Source of the DNA: Sphingomonas sp. PP-F2F-G114-C0414
GTDB lineage: Bacteria > Pseudomonadota > Alphaproteobacteria > Sphingomonadales > Sphingomonadaceae
DNA: 64,000 bases
NCBI RefSeq assembly: GCF_003688595.1
Contig: NZ_RCWT01000013.1
Coordinates: forward strand, 186,001-250,000
Direction of reading: 5' to 3'
Made by a program: the position numbers and the translations under genes
Notes under the pieces: model-generated
What the model was told of the DNA's origin: nothing
Databases searched by the model: none
Seen by the model: the letters and a program-made list of their open reading frames with translations, nothing else
Shown: positions 9,437 to 17,822 of the stretch, in pieces
Layout of the letters: each line of letters starts with the position of its first letter
Numbering within the stretch: the stretch's first letter is position 1

Positions 9437-11118
9437 CACCCGTCGTGGTGCTGCGGCCGGAACCCGGCAACACGCGCACCGCGACATCCTTGCGCGCGCT
9501 TGGGCTGGAGGCGCGGCAGGTTCCGCTGTTCGGGGTCGTGCCGGTCGACTGGACGCCGCCCGATCCTGCCGGGTTCGACGGTCTGTTGCTGACCAGCGCG
9601 AACGCGGTCAGGCATGGCGGCGCCGGGCTCGACGCATTCAAGCGGTTGCCGGTCGTCGCGGTCGGTGCCGCGACCGCGGCGGCGGCGACGAAGGCCGGGT
9701 TCGCGGTCGCGGTCACCGGTTCCGACGACGCGCGGGCCGTGGTGGCGGACGCGCGCGACCGCGGCTTTGCGCGGCTGCTCCACCTCGCAGGGCGCGACCG
9801 GCGCGAGACCGGCGACGGCGTCGAGGCGATCACCGTCTATGCGAGCGACACCGTGCCGATCGACCCCGAGGACGCGCGATCGTTCGAGGATGCGATCGTT
9901 CTGGTCCATTCGGTGCGCGCCGCGGAACGGCTGGCGGAACTCGTCGATGCGGCGGGTACGGCTCGCCACAGGATCGCGCTCGTCGCCATCAGCCGGGCGG
10001 TCGGCGACGCGGCGGGGCACGGTTGGCGAGACGTGACGATCGCCCCGCAACCGACCGATCCGGCGGTCGTCGCGCTCGCTGCTGCGCACGCGAACACGCG
10101 CGCGATTGACCAGCGCGCGCGTGGCGGGGATAAGCACGCCATGAGCGACTACGTGCCGACCGATCGCCCACGGGCACGCGGACCCAAAATGGGTGTGATC
10201 CTTGCCCTTGTCGGCCTCGCGTTCGTCGCGGGGCTGGGCCTTATGGGCTATGCCGCCAAGAAGCTGCCGTGGTTCGGCGGGCATGCGACGACCGCCGGGA
10301 CGACGACCGCCGCGCAGAAGGCGGCGGCGGGCAGTTCGGGGTATATTCCGTCGCAACCGCTCGGCCCGAACGGCGAGCCGCAGGCCCCAGCCCCGATCGA
10401 TACCGCCGTGCTCGCGACGCGCGAGGCGACGCTGGCGGCGCAATTGACCGCGCTGGAGACGCGCACCGCGACGATCGCCACCGACGCGTCCGCAGCTGCC
10501 GGACAGGCGACGCGCGCGGAAGGCCTGCTGGTGGCGTTTGCCGCGCGACGTGCGCTCGATCGCGGCGTGACGCTCGGCTATCTCGAGGAGCAGCTGCGGT
10601 TGCGGTTCGGTCAGGCGCAACCGCGCGCGACGACCACGCTGATCCAGGCGGCGCGCCAGCCGGTGACGCTCGAGGACCTGCGCCAGGGGCTCGATACGAT
10701 CGCGCCGGATATCACGTCGACCACCGGCGACGGCTGGCTCGACACGATCCAGCACCAGATCGATTCGCTGGTCGTGCTGCGCAAGGCCGGCACGCCGTCG
10801 ACGATGCCCGCCGATCGGCTCGCCCGCGTCCGGCGTCTGCTCGAAGCGGGCCAGGTCGAGGCGGCCCGCGCGGAAGTCGCACGGCTGCCGGGCGCGAACC
10901 AGGCGAGCAACTGGATGGAAGCCGCAGGCCGCTACGTCCAGGCGCGGCATGCCCTCGACGTGATCGAGAACGCGGCGCTGATCGGCCAGGCCGGGCAACC
11001 CCAGCCCGCGCCGGTGGTGATGCCCTCGGCCGTCACCGAAACATCGACGGTGACCGACGAAAGCGCAGGATCGCAGGCTGCCGTGCCGAAGCCGGCCGGA
11101 CAAGCTACGGGCCAGTAA
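9433..11118 (+). CDS. hemD: HemD uroporphyrinogen-III synthase fused to mitofilin-like membrane protein
   Basis: A 561-residue open frame that begins as HemD (residues 1 to about 225; MTPVVVLRPEPGNTRTA, LLLTSANAVR, VGAATAAAA, LHLAGRDRRETG, VHSVRAAERL). It then runs without a stop into a second protein: a transmembrane segment at about 253-275 (GVILALVGLAFVAGLGLMGY), a Thr/Ala/Pro-rich linker and a helical mitofilin/COG4223-like domain. HemD closes the hydroxymethylbilane ring. In relatives the two parts are, as I recall, usually adjacent separate genes. Either this is a true fusion or translation restarts at the ATG at 10141. It is coupled to hemC by a 4-base overlap. Confidence 0.85.
   Translation: MTPVVVLRPEPGNTRTATSLRALGLEARQVPLFGVVPVDWTPPDPAGFDGLLLTSANAVRHGGAGLDAFKRLPVVAVGAATAAAATKAGFAVAVTGSDDARAVVADARDRGFARLLHLAGRDRRETGDGVEAITVYASDTVPIDPEDARSFEDAIVLVHSVRAAERLAELVDAAGTARHRIALVAISRAVGDAAGHGWRDVTIAPQPTDPAVVALAAAHANTRAIDQRARGGDKHAMSDYVPTDRPRARGPKMGVILALVGLAFVAGLGLMGYAAKKLPWFGGHATTAGTTTAAQKAAAGSSGYIPSQPLGPNGEPQAPAPIDTAVLATREATLAAQLTALETRTATIATDASAAAGQATRAEGLLVAFAARRALDRGVTLGYLEEQLRLRFGQAQPRATTTLIQAARQPVTLEDLRQGLDTIAPDITSTTGDGWLDTIQHQIDSLVVLRKAGTPSTMPADRLARVRRLLEAGQVEAARAEVARLPGANQASNWMEAAGRYVQARHALDVIENAALIGQAGQPQPAPVVMPSAVTETSTVTDESAGSQAAVPKPAGQATGQ
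10141..11118 (+). other. Mitofilin-like (COG4223-type) C-terminal module with its own candidate start
   Basis: An in-frame ATG at 10141 (MSDYVPTDRPRARG) falls where the HemD homology ends. It has a weak purine-rich site GGGGATAAG seven bases upstream. Starting here gives a 325-residue inner-membrane protein with one N-terminal transmembrane helix and a helical periplasmic domain. Whether it is made alone, only as part of the fusion, or both cannot be read from the sequence. Confidence 0.5.
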
Positions 11119-11496
11119 CGACCGGTCGGTAACGACAGGAAGTTTCCACACGCCTCCGCCCGAGCCATCACGGCGCATCGCGCACGGATGGTGTCGCTGG
11201 TGACCTTATCGGGCTTCGCAACCTGAGCTGATGCAGCCACATAATCCGACTCCGGTGCCTGTCCCGGGTGCAATGCAAGCCTCGGCCGCTAGCGCAAGGC
11301 AATAGCCGCCGTGCTGTGGCATCGCCAACTTTCCCGAAACGATTGAGACAACTCCACCTCGTCGACAGCGAATGGCTGCGTTGGGGAGGAAACCGGACCG
11401 GCTGCTTTCGGGAGGGCGGGTGGCAATATCCGACGTTGGGCAGCTGCCGGCTTTCCCAAAAAGGATCGAGTTTCGAGAAAGGCAGAGCCGGCCGTT
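11119..11496. other. Intergenic region without a supported gene
   Basis: About 380 bases between the convergent hemD fusion and the NADP-binding oxidoreductase. The short open frames on both strands have no recognisable protein character. Base composition by eye is less GC-rich than the flanks. It forms one edge of the bdcA/bdcR island and may be decayed sequence. Confidence 0.5.
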
Positions 11497-12150
11497 CTAC
11501 CTCAGCGGGAGCCGTCTCGCCTTGGCAAGGTTCACGATCAACTCGGGGAGCGTCTGATGTTCGTGCGCGTGCCATGCGGGCTGACCTGGGCCGCTCCGCC
11601 AGGACCCGCTAAGTGGACTGTTGTCTGCTGTATCGAAGCCGAACTGATCGTAAAGCCGCGTGACCAGCTCCACCGCCTCGGGGTGGTCGCTTGATACCGA
11701 CAGCGCGTGCCGCCCCGGCGTGCCAGATGGCCGCGCCGACAGGAACAGGCGCGGTGCCTGAATGTGCGTGAACGCCTTCGCGACCTTAGAGGTGGGGAGC
11801 TGTTCCTGCCGTAGCTCGTGCTCCGTCTTCTCACCGACGTCTACCACGGCGTAGCGCCCGTCACGACACGGCATGTAGTTGTTGGTGTCGAGCACGATCT
11901 TGCCCGCCAGTTGCTCGACCGGCATGTCGTTGGCGAGCTTGAGGGGGGCCGCCACCACGACGAAATCCCCCGCCTCGGCCGCATCGGCAGCGGTCGCAGC
12001 GCGCGCGTCAGGTCCGAGTTCGGCGACCAGGCGGGCCAATGTATCCGGCCCGCGCGAGTTGGCGATCACCACCCGGTAGCCGTTCGCGATGGCGGCGCGG
12101 GCGATCTGGCTGCCGACCTCCCCCGCACCAATGATGCCGATGGTGGCCAT
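11497..12150 (-). CDS. NADP-binding oxidoreductase, F420-dependent reductase-like
   Basis: A 217-residue single-domain Rossmann protein. The nucleotide site is MATIGIIGAGEVGSQIARAA, followed by VVIANSRGPDTL, which resembles the NADP-binding region of NPDG-type F420:NADP reductases and related ketol-acid/pyrroline reductase folds. AGKIVLDTNNYMPCRDGR is also family-typical. Start chosen at MATIG; the nine upstream codons carry no support. It lies 19 bases downstream of the bdcA-like gene in the same direction, so they are probably co-transcribed. The substrate is unknown, and F420 use is not implied. Confidence 0.8.
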   Translation of the reverse strand: MATIGIIGAGEVGSQIARAAIANGYRVVIANSRGPDTLARLVAELGPDARAATAADAAEAGDFVVVAAPLKLANDMPVEQLAGKIVLDTNNYMPCRDGRYAVVDVGEKTEHELRQEQLPTSKVAKAFTHIQAPRLFLSARPSGTPGRHALSVSSDHPEAVELVTRLYDQFGFDTADNSPLSGSWRSGPGQPAWHAHEHQTLPELIVNLAKARRLPLR

Positions 12151-12169
12151 AGTTGATCGCTCCAACGGA

Positions 12170-12883
12170 TCAGGCACCGAACGCGCCGTCGATGGTGTGC
12201 ATGGCGCCGGTTACGAACCCTGCCTCCGGTCCGGCGAGCCATGCCACCATTCCCGCGACCTCCTCCGGCCGGCCGTGACGCTTGATCGCCATGAAGCCGT
12301 GCAGCAGGTCCTTCATCGGTCCGTCTGCCGGGTTGGCGTCGGTGTCGATCGGACCGGGTTGCACGACGTTGATCGTAATCCCGCGAGGCCCGAAGTCGCG
12401 TGCCAGCCCACGTGCCATCCCTTGCAGCGCTGACTTGCTGAGCGCGTAAGCCGCCATGCCGGGAACGGGCATCCGATCGCCGTTCACCGATCCGATAACG
12501 ATAATGCGCCCGCCCTCGGGCATCTGGCGCGCCGCCTCGACCGATGCATGATACGGCGCGTGAACATTGATCCGGAACAGCCGGTCAATCGCGTCCGGGT
12601 CCTGGTCCAGCGAGTCGCCGAACACGGCGATGCCGGCATTGACGACCAGCACGTCGAGCGCGCCGCTGTCCTTCACGCGGGCGATCACCGCGTCGCGATC
12701 CGCGCTGTCCGTCTCCACGGCCGTGCTGCGCGTCTCGGCCGCCAACGCTTCGGCTGCGTCTCGCGAGCCGGAATAGGTGAAGACCACGGTCGCGCCATCC
12801 GCTGCAAAGCGCCGAACGATTGCCGCCCCGATTCCGCGGCTACCACCAAGCACAAGAACGGATTTTCCCTCGAACGCACCCAT
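12170..12883 (-). CDS. bdcA: BdcA-like SDR family oxidoreductase
   Basis: A 237-residue short-chain dehydrogenase. The NADP site is VLGGSRGIGAAIVRRF (about 11-26); the catalytic triad is Ser132, Tyr146 and Lys150 (YALSK). From memory it matches Escherichia coli BdcA (YjgI) in length and in long blocks such as NVHAPYHASVEAARQMPEGG and ITINVVQPGPIDTDANPA. E. coli BdcA is reported to bind cyclic-di-GMP and promote biofilm dispersal. A strong ribosome site, AAGGAGGGTG, precedes the ATG. It is divergent from the TetR gene at 12955. The close resemblance to an enterobacterial protein suggests lateral transfer. Confidence 0.9.
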   Translation of the reverse strand: MGAFEGKSVLVLGGSRGIGAAIVRRFAADGATVVFTYSGSRDAAEALAAETRSTAVETDSADRDAVIARVKDSGALDVLVVNAGIAVFGDSLDQDPDAIDRLFRINVHAPYHASVEAARQMPEGGRIIVIGSVNGDRMPVPGMAAYALSKSALQGMARGLARDFGPRGITINVVQPGPIDTDANPADGPMKDLLHGFMAIKRHGRPEEVAGMVAWLAGPEAGFVTGAMHTIDGAFGA

Positions 12884-12893
12884 CGCACCCTCC

Positions 12894-12944
12894 TTGATCC
12901 ATAACTTACGATCCGCTACATAAATGGTTCAACCCGCGCGTCAA
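12894..12944. promoter_or_regulatory. Overlapping divergent promoters of bdcA and bdcR sharing one -10 hexamer
   Basis: For the plus-strand regulator: TTGATC at 12894-12899, 17 bases, TACATA at 12917-12922. For the minus-strand SDR gene: TTGACG (12944-12939), 16 bases, TATGTA, which is the same 12922-12917 hexamer read in reverse. Both fit a sigma-70-type consensus and place transcription starts a short distance from the start codons. A TetR operator in this 71-base spacer would control both genes. Confidence 0.55.
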
Positions 12945-12954
12945 GGTATTTGTA

Positions 12955-13569
12955 GTGGAGCAAACAGAAAGCCGCCGCACACGTGGCCGACCGCGCCAGT
13001 TCGACTTGGACGAAGCGGTCGCGACCGCTCAGCGCCTGTTTCACGCCCGCGGCTACGATGCGGTCAGCGTCGCTGACCTCACCCAGGCGATCGGTATAAA
13101 TCCGCCCAGCTTCTATGCCGCCTTTGGTAGCAAGGCGGACCTCTACAGCCGCATCCTCGATCGTTATGCCGCCCAGGGCGCGATCCCGCTGCCCGATCTG
13201 CTAAGCGCGGACCGACCGATCGCGGAATGTCTCGTGGCGGTGCTGGAAGAGGCGGCCCGGCGCTACGCAGCCGATCCCGGCGCGGCGGGTTGCCTCGTCA
13301 TCGAGGGTGCGCGCTGCGCCGACCGAGAAGCAAAAGGCGCTGCTGGCGCTTTCATTACGGCTGGGGAGGAGGCGATTTATCGATTCATTGCCGCCCGGCA
13401 TCCCGATCAAGCCGCGTGTATCCAAGATTATATGAGCACCGTAATGGCCGGGCTGTCCGCCAGCGCCCGTAACGGGCACAATTTTGATCGCCTGCTCGCA
13501 ACCGCCCGTCTCGCAGGAGTCGGTCTTGAACAGACGTTCGCGCTTGATAGGCAAGGTCGGGAAAAGTGA
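12955..13569 (+). CDS. bdcR: TetR/AcrR family regulator, BdcR-like
   Basis: A 204-residue TetR-family repressor. The N-terminal helix-turn-helix spans about residues 18-62 (LDEAVATAQRLFHARGYDAV, then IGINPPSFYAAFGSKADLYS). The C-terminal ligand domain includes CLVIEGARC and YMSTVMAGLSASARNGH, which I recall as close to E. coli BdcR (YjgJ). It starts with GTG at 12955. In E. coli bdcR is likewise divergent from bdcA and represses it, so the same control is expected here. Confidence 0.88.
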   Translation: MEQTESRRTRGRPRQFDLDEAVATAQRLFHARGYDAVSVADLTQAIGINPPSFYAAFGSKADLYSRILDRYAAQGAIPLPDLLSADRPIAECLVAVLEEAARRYAADPGAAGCLVIEGARCADREAKGAAGAFITAGEEAIYRFIAARHPDQAACIQDYMSTVMAGLSASARNGHNFDRLLATARLAGVGLEQTFALDRQGREK

Positions 13570-13826
13570 ACACGACGTTCCCGTAAAGGAACGTCTGGTG
13601 GAATCTCGCCGCCTCGATCGCGTTGACGGACGTCTGCGAGTTTCGCTTTCGCGAAATCTGTTCCCAATTGCTCTTTCCCGAAATGGCCAATCGAAGACGG
13701 AGAAACGGGAAAGATGCCGCTTAACGAATAGCCGTTGTTGGTAGCTCGGATCGCTAGCCTGAACGTCCGGGTGTGGGCGTGTCCAGACTATCGAACATCG
13801 AACGGGCGGTCTTGGCCTAGCCGATC
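13570..13826. other. Intergenic region with a hairpin after bdcR
   Basis: Six bases after the bdcR stop is a stem-loop, ACGTTCC, loop CGTAAA, GGAACGT (13575-13594), without a clear T tract; it could be a weak terminator. The rest holds no supported gene. The sequence style (TTCCCGAAATGG, GGGAAAGATGCC) resembles the gap on the other side of the island. Confidence 0.45.
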
Positions 13827-15131
13827 TTATTGCACATCGCGCAACGCGACGTACGCGTAGCCGATCATCATCACGCAGGCCGCGCCCGCGACGAGATAGG
13901 GTAGCGCGTGCTGGGCTTCGTACAGGCCGACGCCGATCGACGGACCCAGCACGAAGCTCGCGCCGTTGATCGACGTCACCTTGCCGGCGACCGAGCCTTG
14001 GGCGTTCGCGCCTACCGCCAATGACGACCCGGCGGTGAAGCCCGGGCGCGTGAAGCCGAAGCCGAGGCTGGCCAGCGCGTAGGCGGTCGCGATCGTGTAG
14101 AGCGACGTCGCGAGCCCGGTCAGCGCGGTGCCGGCCGCCGCCAGGACCAGTCCGGTCAGCACGAGCTGGCGCGGCGTCATGTTGAGACGCGGGATGATGC
14201 CCCATTGCGCGAGCAATGCGGCGCCGGCGCCCATCATCAGGACGATGCCGGTGGGCTCCAGTGCGAGTGCGGGGGCGAGGTGGAGGCGGTCGATCACGAG
14301 GAAGCCGATCGCCTGGCCCGTCATCGCCTGCGCGTGGCCCATCACCAGCCCGGCGATCATCCACGCGCGGATCCGGGGATCGGTATAGCCGACATGCTCG
14401 ACATGCGATCCGGTGGCGGCGGCGACCGAGGCGCCGGTCGGGGCGCCGCCGATCGAGGGGTAGGCCGAACTCGCGCCGTGCGTCTCGTGCGGGGCGACGA
14501 TCTTGTCGTCCGGCAGCATCCGCCGCACCGTGATCCACACCGCCACGCCGAACACGGCGAACAGGAACGCCGGGCCCGCCAGCCCGATCTCGACTCCGGC
14601 GATCGAGCCGAGGATCAGGTACGGCGCGATCGCCGGCCCCAGGATGGTGCCGAGCCCGAACGCCGAGGCGAGCAGGGTCAGCGCCTTGGTCCGTTCCTCG
14701 CGCGTCGTCTCGCCGGCGACGAGCGCCTGTACCGCCGGCGGTGCGGCTGCGCCGAACGTGCCGTAGATCAGCCGGCCGCCGATGAAGCACAGGAACGCGG
14801 TCGTGCCGCCGATCCACGCGTTGATCCCGGCCAGCAGGAACACGCCGCACAGCGTCAGCGATACGCTGAACCCGCCGACCCCGAGCAGGATCATCGCGCG
14901 CCGACCGTGCCGGTCCGACCGGTTCGCCCAGAACGGCGCGGCGATCACCCACAGCAGCGCCGATACCGAGAACGCCGCCGCCACCGCGCTGTCCGCAACC
15001 CCCAGCGATCGCCCGAGCGCGGGCAGCACCGATTGCAGCGCGGTGTTGCCCGCCGCGATCGTCAGCATGACGAGGAACATCAGCGCGAAGCGGCGGTCGA
15101 TCTTCGGGCCGTCCGTCGAGGCTTCGATCAT
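13827..15131 (-). CDS. MFS transporter, drug-exporter (TetA-like) type
   Basis: A 434-residue major facilitator superfamily protein with about 12 hydrophobic segments. The loop between helices 2 and 3 carries ANRSDRHGRRAMILLG, the DxxGRR signature of the DHA1 exporter subgroup. GSIAGVEIGLAGPAFLFAVF and SLGFGFTRPGFTAG lie in later helices, and a His-containing hydrophilic loop lies near residue 225. It probably exports a small molecule by proton antiport; the substrate is unknown. The start MIEASTDGPKIDRRF overlaps the stop of the upstream ABM monooxygenase gene as ATGA. Confidence 0.9.
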   Translation of the reverse strand: MIEASTDGPKIDRRFALMFLVMLTIAAGNTALQSVLPALGRSLGVADSAVAAAFSVSALLWVIAAPFWANRSDRHGRRAMILLGVGGFSVSLTLCGVFLLAGINAWIGGTTAFLCFIGGRLIYGTFGAAAPPAVQALVAGETTREERTKALTLLASAFGLGTILGPAIAPYLILGSIAGVEIGLAGPAFLFAVFGVAVWITVRRMLPDDKIVAPHETHGASSAYPSIGGAPTGASVAAATGSHVEHVGYTDPRIRAWMIAGLVMGHAQAMTGQAIGFLVIDRLHLAPALALEPTGIVLMMGAGAALLAQWGIIPRLNMTPRQLVLTGLVLAAAGTALTGLATSLYTIATAYALASLGFGFTRPGFTAGSSLAVGANAQGSVAGKVTSINGASFVLGPSIGVGLYEAQHALPYLVAGAACVMMIGYAYVALRDVQ

Positions 15132-15457
15132 GGCCGCGTCCAGGCATAGGCGCGCTCGACCCGGGTCACGGTCACCGAATAGTGGTCGTACCAGAGTGAC
15201 CGCCCGCGCTCGCGAATCGCGGTGTGCTCGGGATGGTCGCGCCAGGCGATCGCCGCGGCGTCGTCGGCCCAATAGCTGACCGTGATCCCCCTGCCGTCCG
15301 CTTCGCGTGCGCTGTCGACACCGCGATAGCCGGGCTGTGCGGCGGCCAGCGCGTCCATCGCCGCCGCCGCCGCCGCCTCGCCATAGCCGGCGGCGTCTGC
15401 GCCGTTACGGATCGACGTGAAAATAACCGCAATCTGGCCTGTACGATCGTCGTTCAT
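15128..15457 (-). CDS. Antibiotic biosynthesis monooxygenase (ABM) domain protein
   Basis: A 109-residue protein with the dimeric alpha/beta ABM fold signature. AVIFTSIRNG opens the domain, PGYRGVDSAREADGRGITVS and YWADDAAAIAWRDHPEHTAI follow, and VERAYAW closes it. Members include small cofactor-free monooxygenases and haem-degrading enzymes; the activity here is unknown. It is translationally coupled (ATGA) to the MFS exporter downstream, which suggests the pair handles a toxic or quinone-like compound, but that is inference. Confidence 0.85.
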   Translation of the reverse strand: MNDDRTGQIAVIFTSIRNGADAAGYGEAAAAAAMDALAAAQPGYRGVDSAREADGRGITVSYWADDAAAIAWRDHPEHTAIRERGRSLWYDHYSVTVTRVERAYAWTRP

Positions 15458-15672
15458 GATCCGTGCTTAAGCGATGCGGTACGCTTGGCAAGCCAAGGGA
15501 CAAGCTAGGGGTTGAGGTCGCGGCAAGGCGGGCGGAACCGCTTGGCGCGGCACGACTTCGCCTTCGGTTCGTCGCCCGATGCAACCCGCGGCCTTGAAAC
15601 GCGTTCGGAATTCGTGCGACGGGAGGGCCAAAGCCTCGCCAGCGTGCGGGACCCCTGACCGTAAGGAATGCG

Positions 15673-16287
15673 ATGCCCAGTTCGACCACCGCCACCCGGC
15701 GTGCGCGCAGCCGCCCTGCAGGCGTGCCGTCCCCGTGGCAGATGTTCTTTTCGGGGTTCCTGAAACACCCGGTCATGGTCGGCTCGATCGTGCCGTCGTC
15801 GGACAAGCTGATTCGGAAAATGCTGGGGCCGGTCGACTGGGCGAACTGCAAGCTGTTCGTCGAATACGGCCCGGGCGTCGGTACGTTCTGCCGGCCGATC
15901 CTCGACCGGATGGCGCCCGATGCGACGCTGATCGTGATCGATACCAATCCGGAATTCATCCAGTATCTGCGTCACACGATCACCGATCCGCGGTTCGTCG
16001 CGGTGCTGGGCTCGGCCGACGCGGTCGAGACGATCGTCGCCGACCATGGCTTCGAGAAGGCCGACTACGTGCTCTCCGGGCTGCCGTTCTCGACGCTGCC
16101 GGCTGGCATCGGCCCGGCGATCGCGGCGGCGACGCAGTCTGTCCTGCGCATCGGTGGCGCGTTCCTGGTCTATCAGTTCTCGCCCAAGGTGAAGGACTTC
16201 CTGACGCCGCATTTCGAGTCGATCGACCACGACATGGAGTGGTGGAACGTGCCGCCCGCCCAGCTGTACTGGGCGTGGAAGGCCTGA
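15673..16287 (+). CDS. PmtA-like phospholipid N-methyltransferase family protein
   Basis: A 204-residue SAM-dependent methyltransferase. FFSGFLKHPVMVGSIVPSS is the N-terminal block of the PmtA/ksgA-like group, and LFVEYGPGVGTFCRPIL carries SAM motif I. VLSGLPFSTLPA and FLVYQFSPKVKDFL follow. Rhodobacter-type PmtA methylates phosphatidylethanolamine to phosphatidylcholine, so a lipid substrate is plausible but unproven. It starts about 215 bases from the divergent ABM gene and is followed by repeats. Confidence 0.82.
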   Translation: MPSSTTATRRARSRPAGVPSPWQMFFSGFLKHPVMVGSIVPSSDKLIRKMLGPVDWANCKLFVEYGPGVGTFCRPILDRMAPDATLIVIDTNPEFIQYLRHTITDPRFVAVLGSADAVETIVADHGFEKADYVLSGLPFSTLPAGIGPAIAAATQSVLRIGGAFLVYQFSPKVKDFLTPHFESIDHDMEWWNVPPAQLYWAWKA

Positions 16288-16350
16288 CGCAGGCGCGGCC
16301 ACGCCCGCGCCGATGCGCAAGCGAAGCGTAGGCGCAGCGTAGGCGCAGCG

Positions 16351-16420
16351 TCAGGCCCGGACGGCGGGTCGGCTAGAACTAGCCGAACCCGTCCGACGGC
16401 GGCTTTGCCGTCGGCGCTGA
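16351..16420. repeat. Mirror repeat family H, copy 1
   Basis: GGGTCGGCTAG and CTAGCCGAACCC form a near-perfect stem, followed by GTCCGACGGCGGCTTTGCCG, itself a stem. Just upstream, about two units of GTAGGCGCAGC stand in tandem (16328-16350). A reverse-oriented copy is at 18380. Confidence 0.65.
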
Positions 16421-16463
16421 TGTGGTCCAAGTCTGGCCCCAGGGGCGCTAACGCTGTTCTGTG

Positions 16464-16497
16464 TGGCTCTGGGTCCTGACTTTCGTCAGGATGACAG
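16464..16497. repeat. Half copy of repeat family B
   Basis: GTGGCTCTGGGTCCTGACTT then TCGTCAGGATGACAG. This is only the right arm of the family B element, so it is a decayed or partial copy. It precedes the 3' end of the PLD-family gene. Confidence 0.7.
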
Positions 16498-16533
16498 AAG
16501 GGGGGGGCGAAGTCCTCGACCCCGCCGCCCCCC

Positions 16534-17712
16534 TTACTCGTCGATCCCGAAGTTCAGCCCGCGCGACAGGCTCGGGTCCACCACCGCGACCAGGAAATAC
16601 GCGCCGAGCTGCTTCAACCGCTGCATCCAGCCGGTGTTCGCCTTGTACAGCGCCGCAGTCACCTCGACCGACTTCGCGACCTCGCCGTCGACATAGCGCC
16701 GGACATGGCCCGCGAACGCCGCGTCCTCGATCCGCAGCATCAGTTCCATGTTGATGAACAGGCTGCGCATGTCGAAGTTCGCCGAGCCGATATGGACGAC
16801 GTCGTCGATCACGTAGAGCTTGGTATGCAGCTTGGTCGGCTGGTATTCGAACAGCCGCACGCCCTTGCGCAACAGACCCGCATAGGTGAACCGCGCCGCG
16901 GCGATCGTCGCGTTGTTGTCCGATTTGCTCGCGGTGACGACGCGGACCCCGGCATTGCGACGGCCGGCGTGATCGAGCCGCCGCAGCAGCGCAGGGCTCG
17001 GCGTGAAATAGCCCGCGATGACGTCGATCCGCCGGCCACGCCGCATGTCGTCGCGCACCGCGCGTGCCCAGGGCGAGAGCTTTCGCGTCGGCCCGCCGAT
17101 CAGCCAGCGCGTCGGTCCTTGAGTCTCACTCCACTTCGCCAACGCTGCCGTCAGGTGTCGGAGCTTGCCTTTGGGCTCGTGGATCCACTCCTTCAGCGCG
17201 TCGAAATATCCCGCCAGCCGGCCAGCCGCGGCCCCCTCGACCAGCAAGCCCAGATCGCGCCACGCCTGGTCGGCGGCGGTGCCGAAATAATCGTCCTCGA
17301 TGTTGAAGCCGCCGATGATGATCCGGGCTTCGTCGGCGAGCGCGAGCTTCTGGTGGTTGCGTAGCAGGTAGCGGCGACCGAATCTGGCGGAGAAGCGACA
17401 GACCGAGATGCCGACGGTTTCCAACGGCTCGAAGAACGCGTGCGGCGCATCGTCGCTGCCGAAGCCGTCGACGATCAGCGCGACCTCGACCCCGCGCTGG
17501 GCGGCCGCGATCAGCGCGGCGTTGACGCGCTTGCCCGAGTCATCGTCGGCGTAGATGTAATAGAGTACGCGCAGCGTCCGCTCGGCGCCGTCGATCAGCG
17601 CGAGCACCGCATCGAGCCGCCGGGGGCCGGTGTCGAGCAGCGTCAGCCGGTTGCCATCGACGGTGAAGCGCGGTTGTTCGGCGGGATCGTCCATGCGCCG
17701 CGTGATGGACAT
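16534..17712 (-). CDS. Phospholipase D-family cardiolipin synthase-like protein
   Basis: A 392-residue protein with two HKD motifs: His120-x-Lys122 with Asp127 (NHQKLALADEA) and His296-x-Lys298 with Asp303 (HTKLYVIDDVVHIGS). Both are followed by the family G(G/S)xN block (GGFNIED; GSANFD). This is the two-domain PLD architecture of bacterial cardiolipin synthases and related phosphatidyltransferases. No long membrane segment is present, so it resembles ClsB-type rather than ClsA-type enzymes. The start is uncertain: 17712 (MSITRRMDDP) is chosen, with MDDPAEQ at 17694 and a longer form to 17796 also open. It is divergent from rpoZ. Confidence 0.87.
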   Translation of the reverse strand: MSITRRMDDPAEQPRFTVDGNRLTLLDTGPRRLDAVLALIDGAERTLRVLYYIYADDDSGKRVNAALIAAAQRGVEVALIVDGFGSDDAPHAFFEPLETVGISVCRFSARFGRRYLLRNHQKLALADEARIIIGGFNIEDDYFGTAADQAWRDLGLLVEGAAAGRLAGYFDALKEWIHEPKGKLRHLTAALAKWSETQGPTRWLIGGPTRKLSPWARAVRDDMRRGRRIDVIAGYFTPSPALLRRLDHAGRRNAGVRVVTASKSDNNATIAAARFTYAGLLRKGVRLFEYQPTKLHTKLYVIDDVVHIGSANFDMRSLFINMELMLRIEDAAFAGHVRRYVDGEVAKSVEVTAALYKANTGWMQRLKQLGAYFLVAVVDPSLSRGLNFGIDE

Positions 17713-17755
17713 GGGGGGCGTCGGTGGCAACCCGCGGGCGCGTCCGCCGCATTTC

Positions 17756-17784
17756 TTGACTTTGCGGGGTATCGCTCGTAGGCG
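17756..17784 (+). promoter_or_regulatory. Candidate rpoZ promoter
   Basis: TTGACT at 17756-17761, a 17-base spacer, then TAGGCG at 17779-17784, ending about 39 bases before the rpoZ ATG. The -35 is strong and the -10 weak. The spacing and the lack of other candidates support it. Confidence 0.4.
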
Positions 17785-17822
17785 ACGCATTCTCATTCTA
17801 TCGTTGTTACGAAGGAAGCCGC

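Noticed and set aside
11168..11612. Overlapping short frames on both strands in the hemD/oxidoreductase gap
   Set aside because: No ribosome sites, no recognisable protein features, and they overlap one another.
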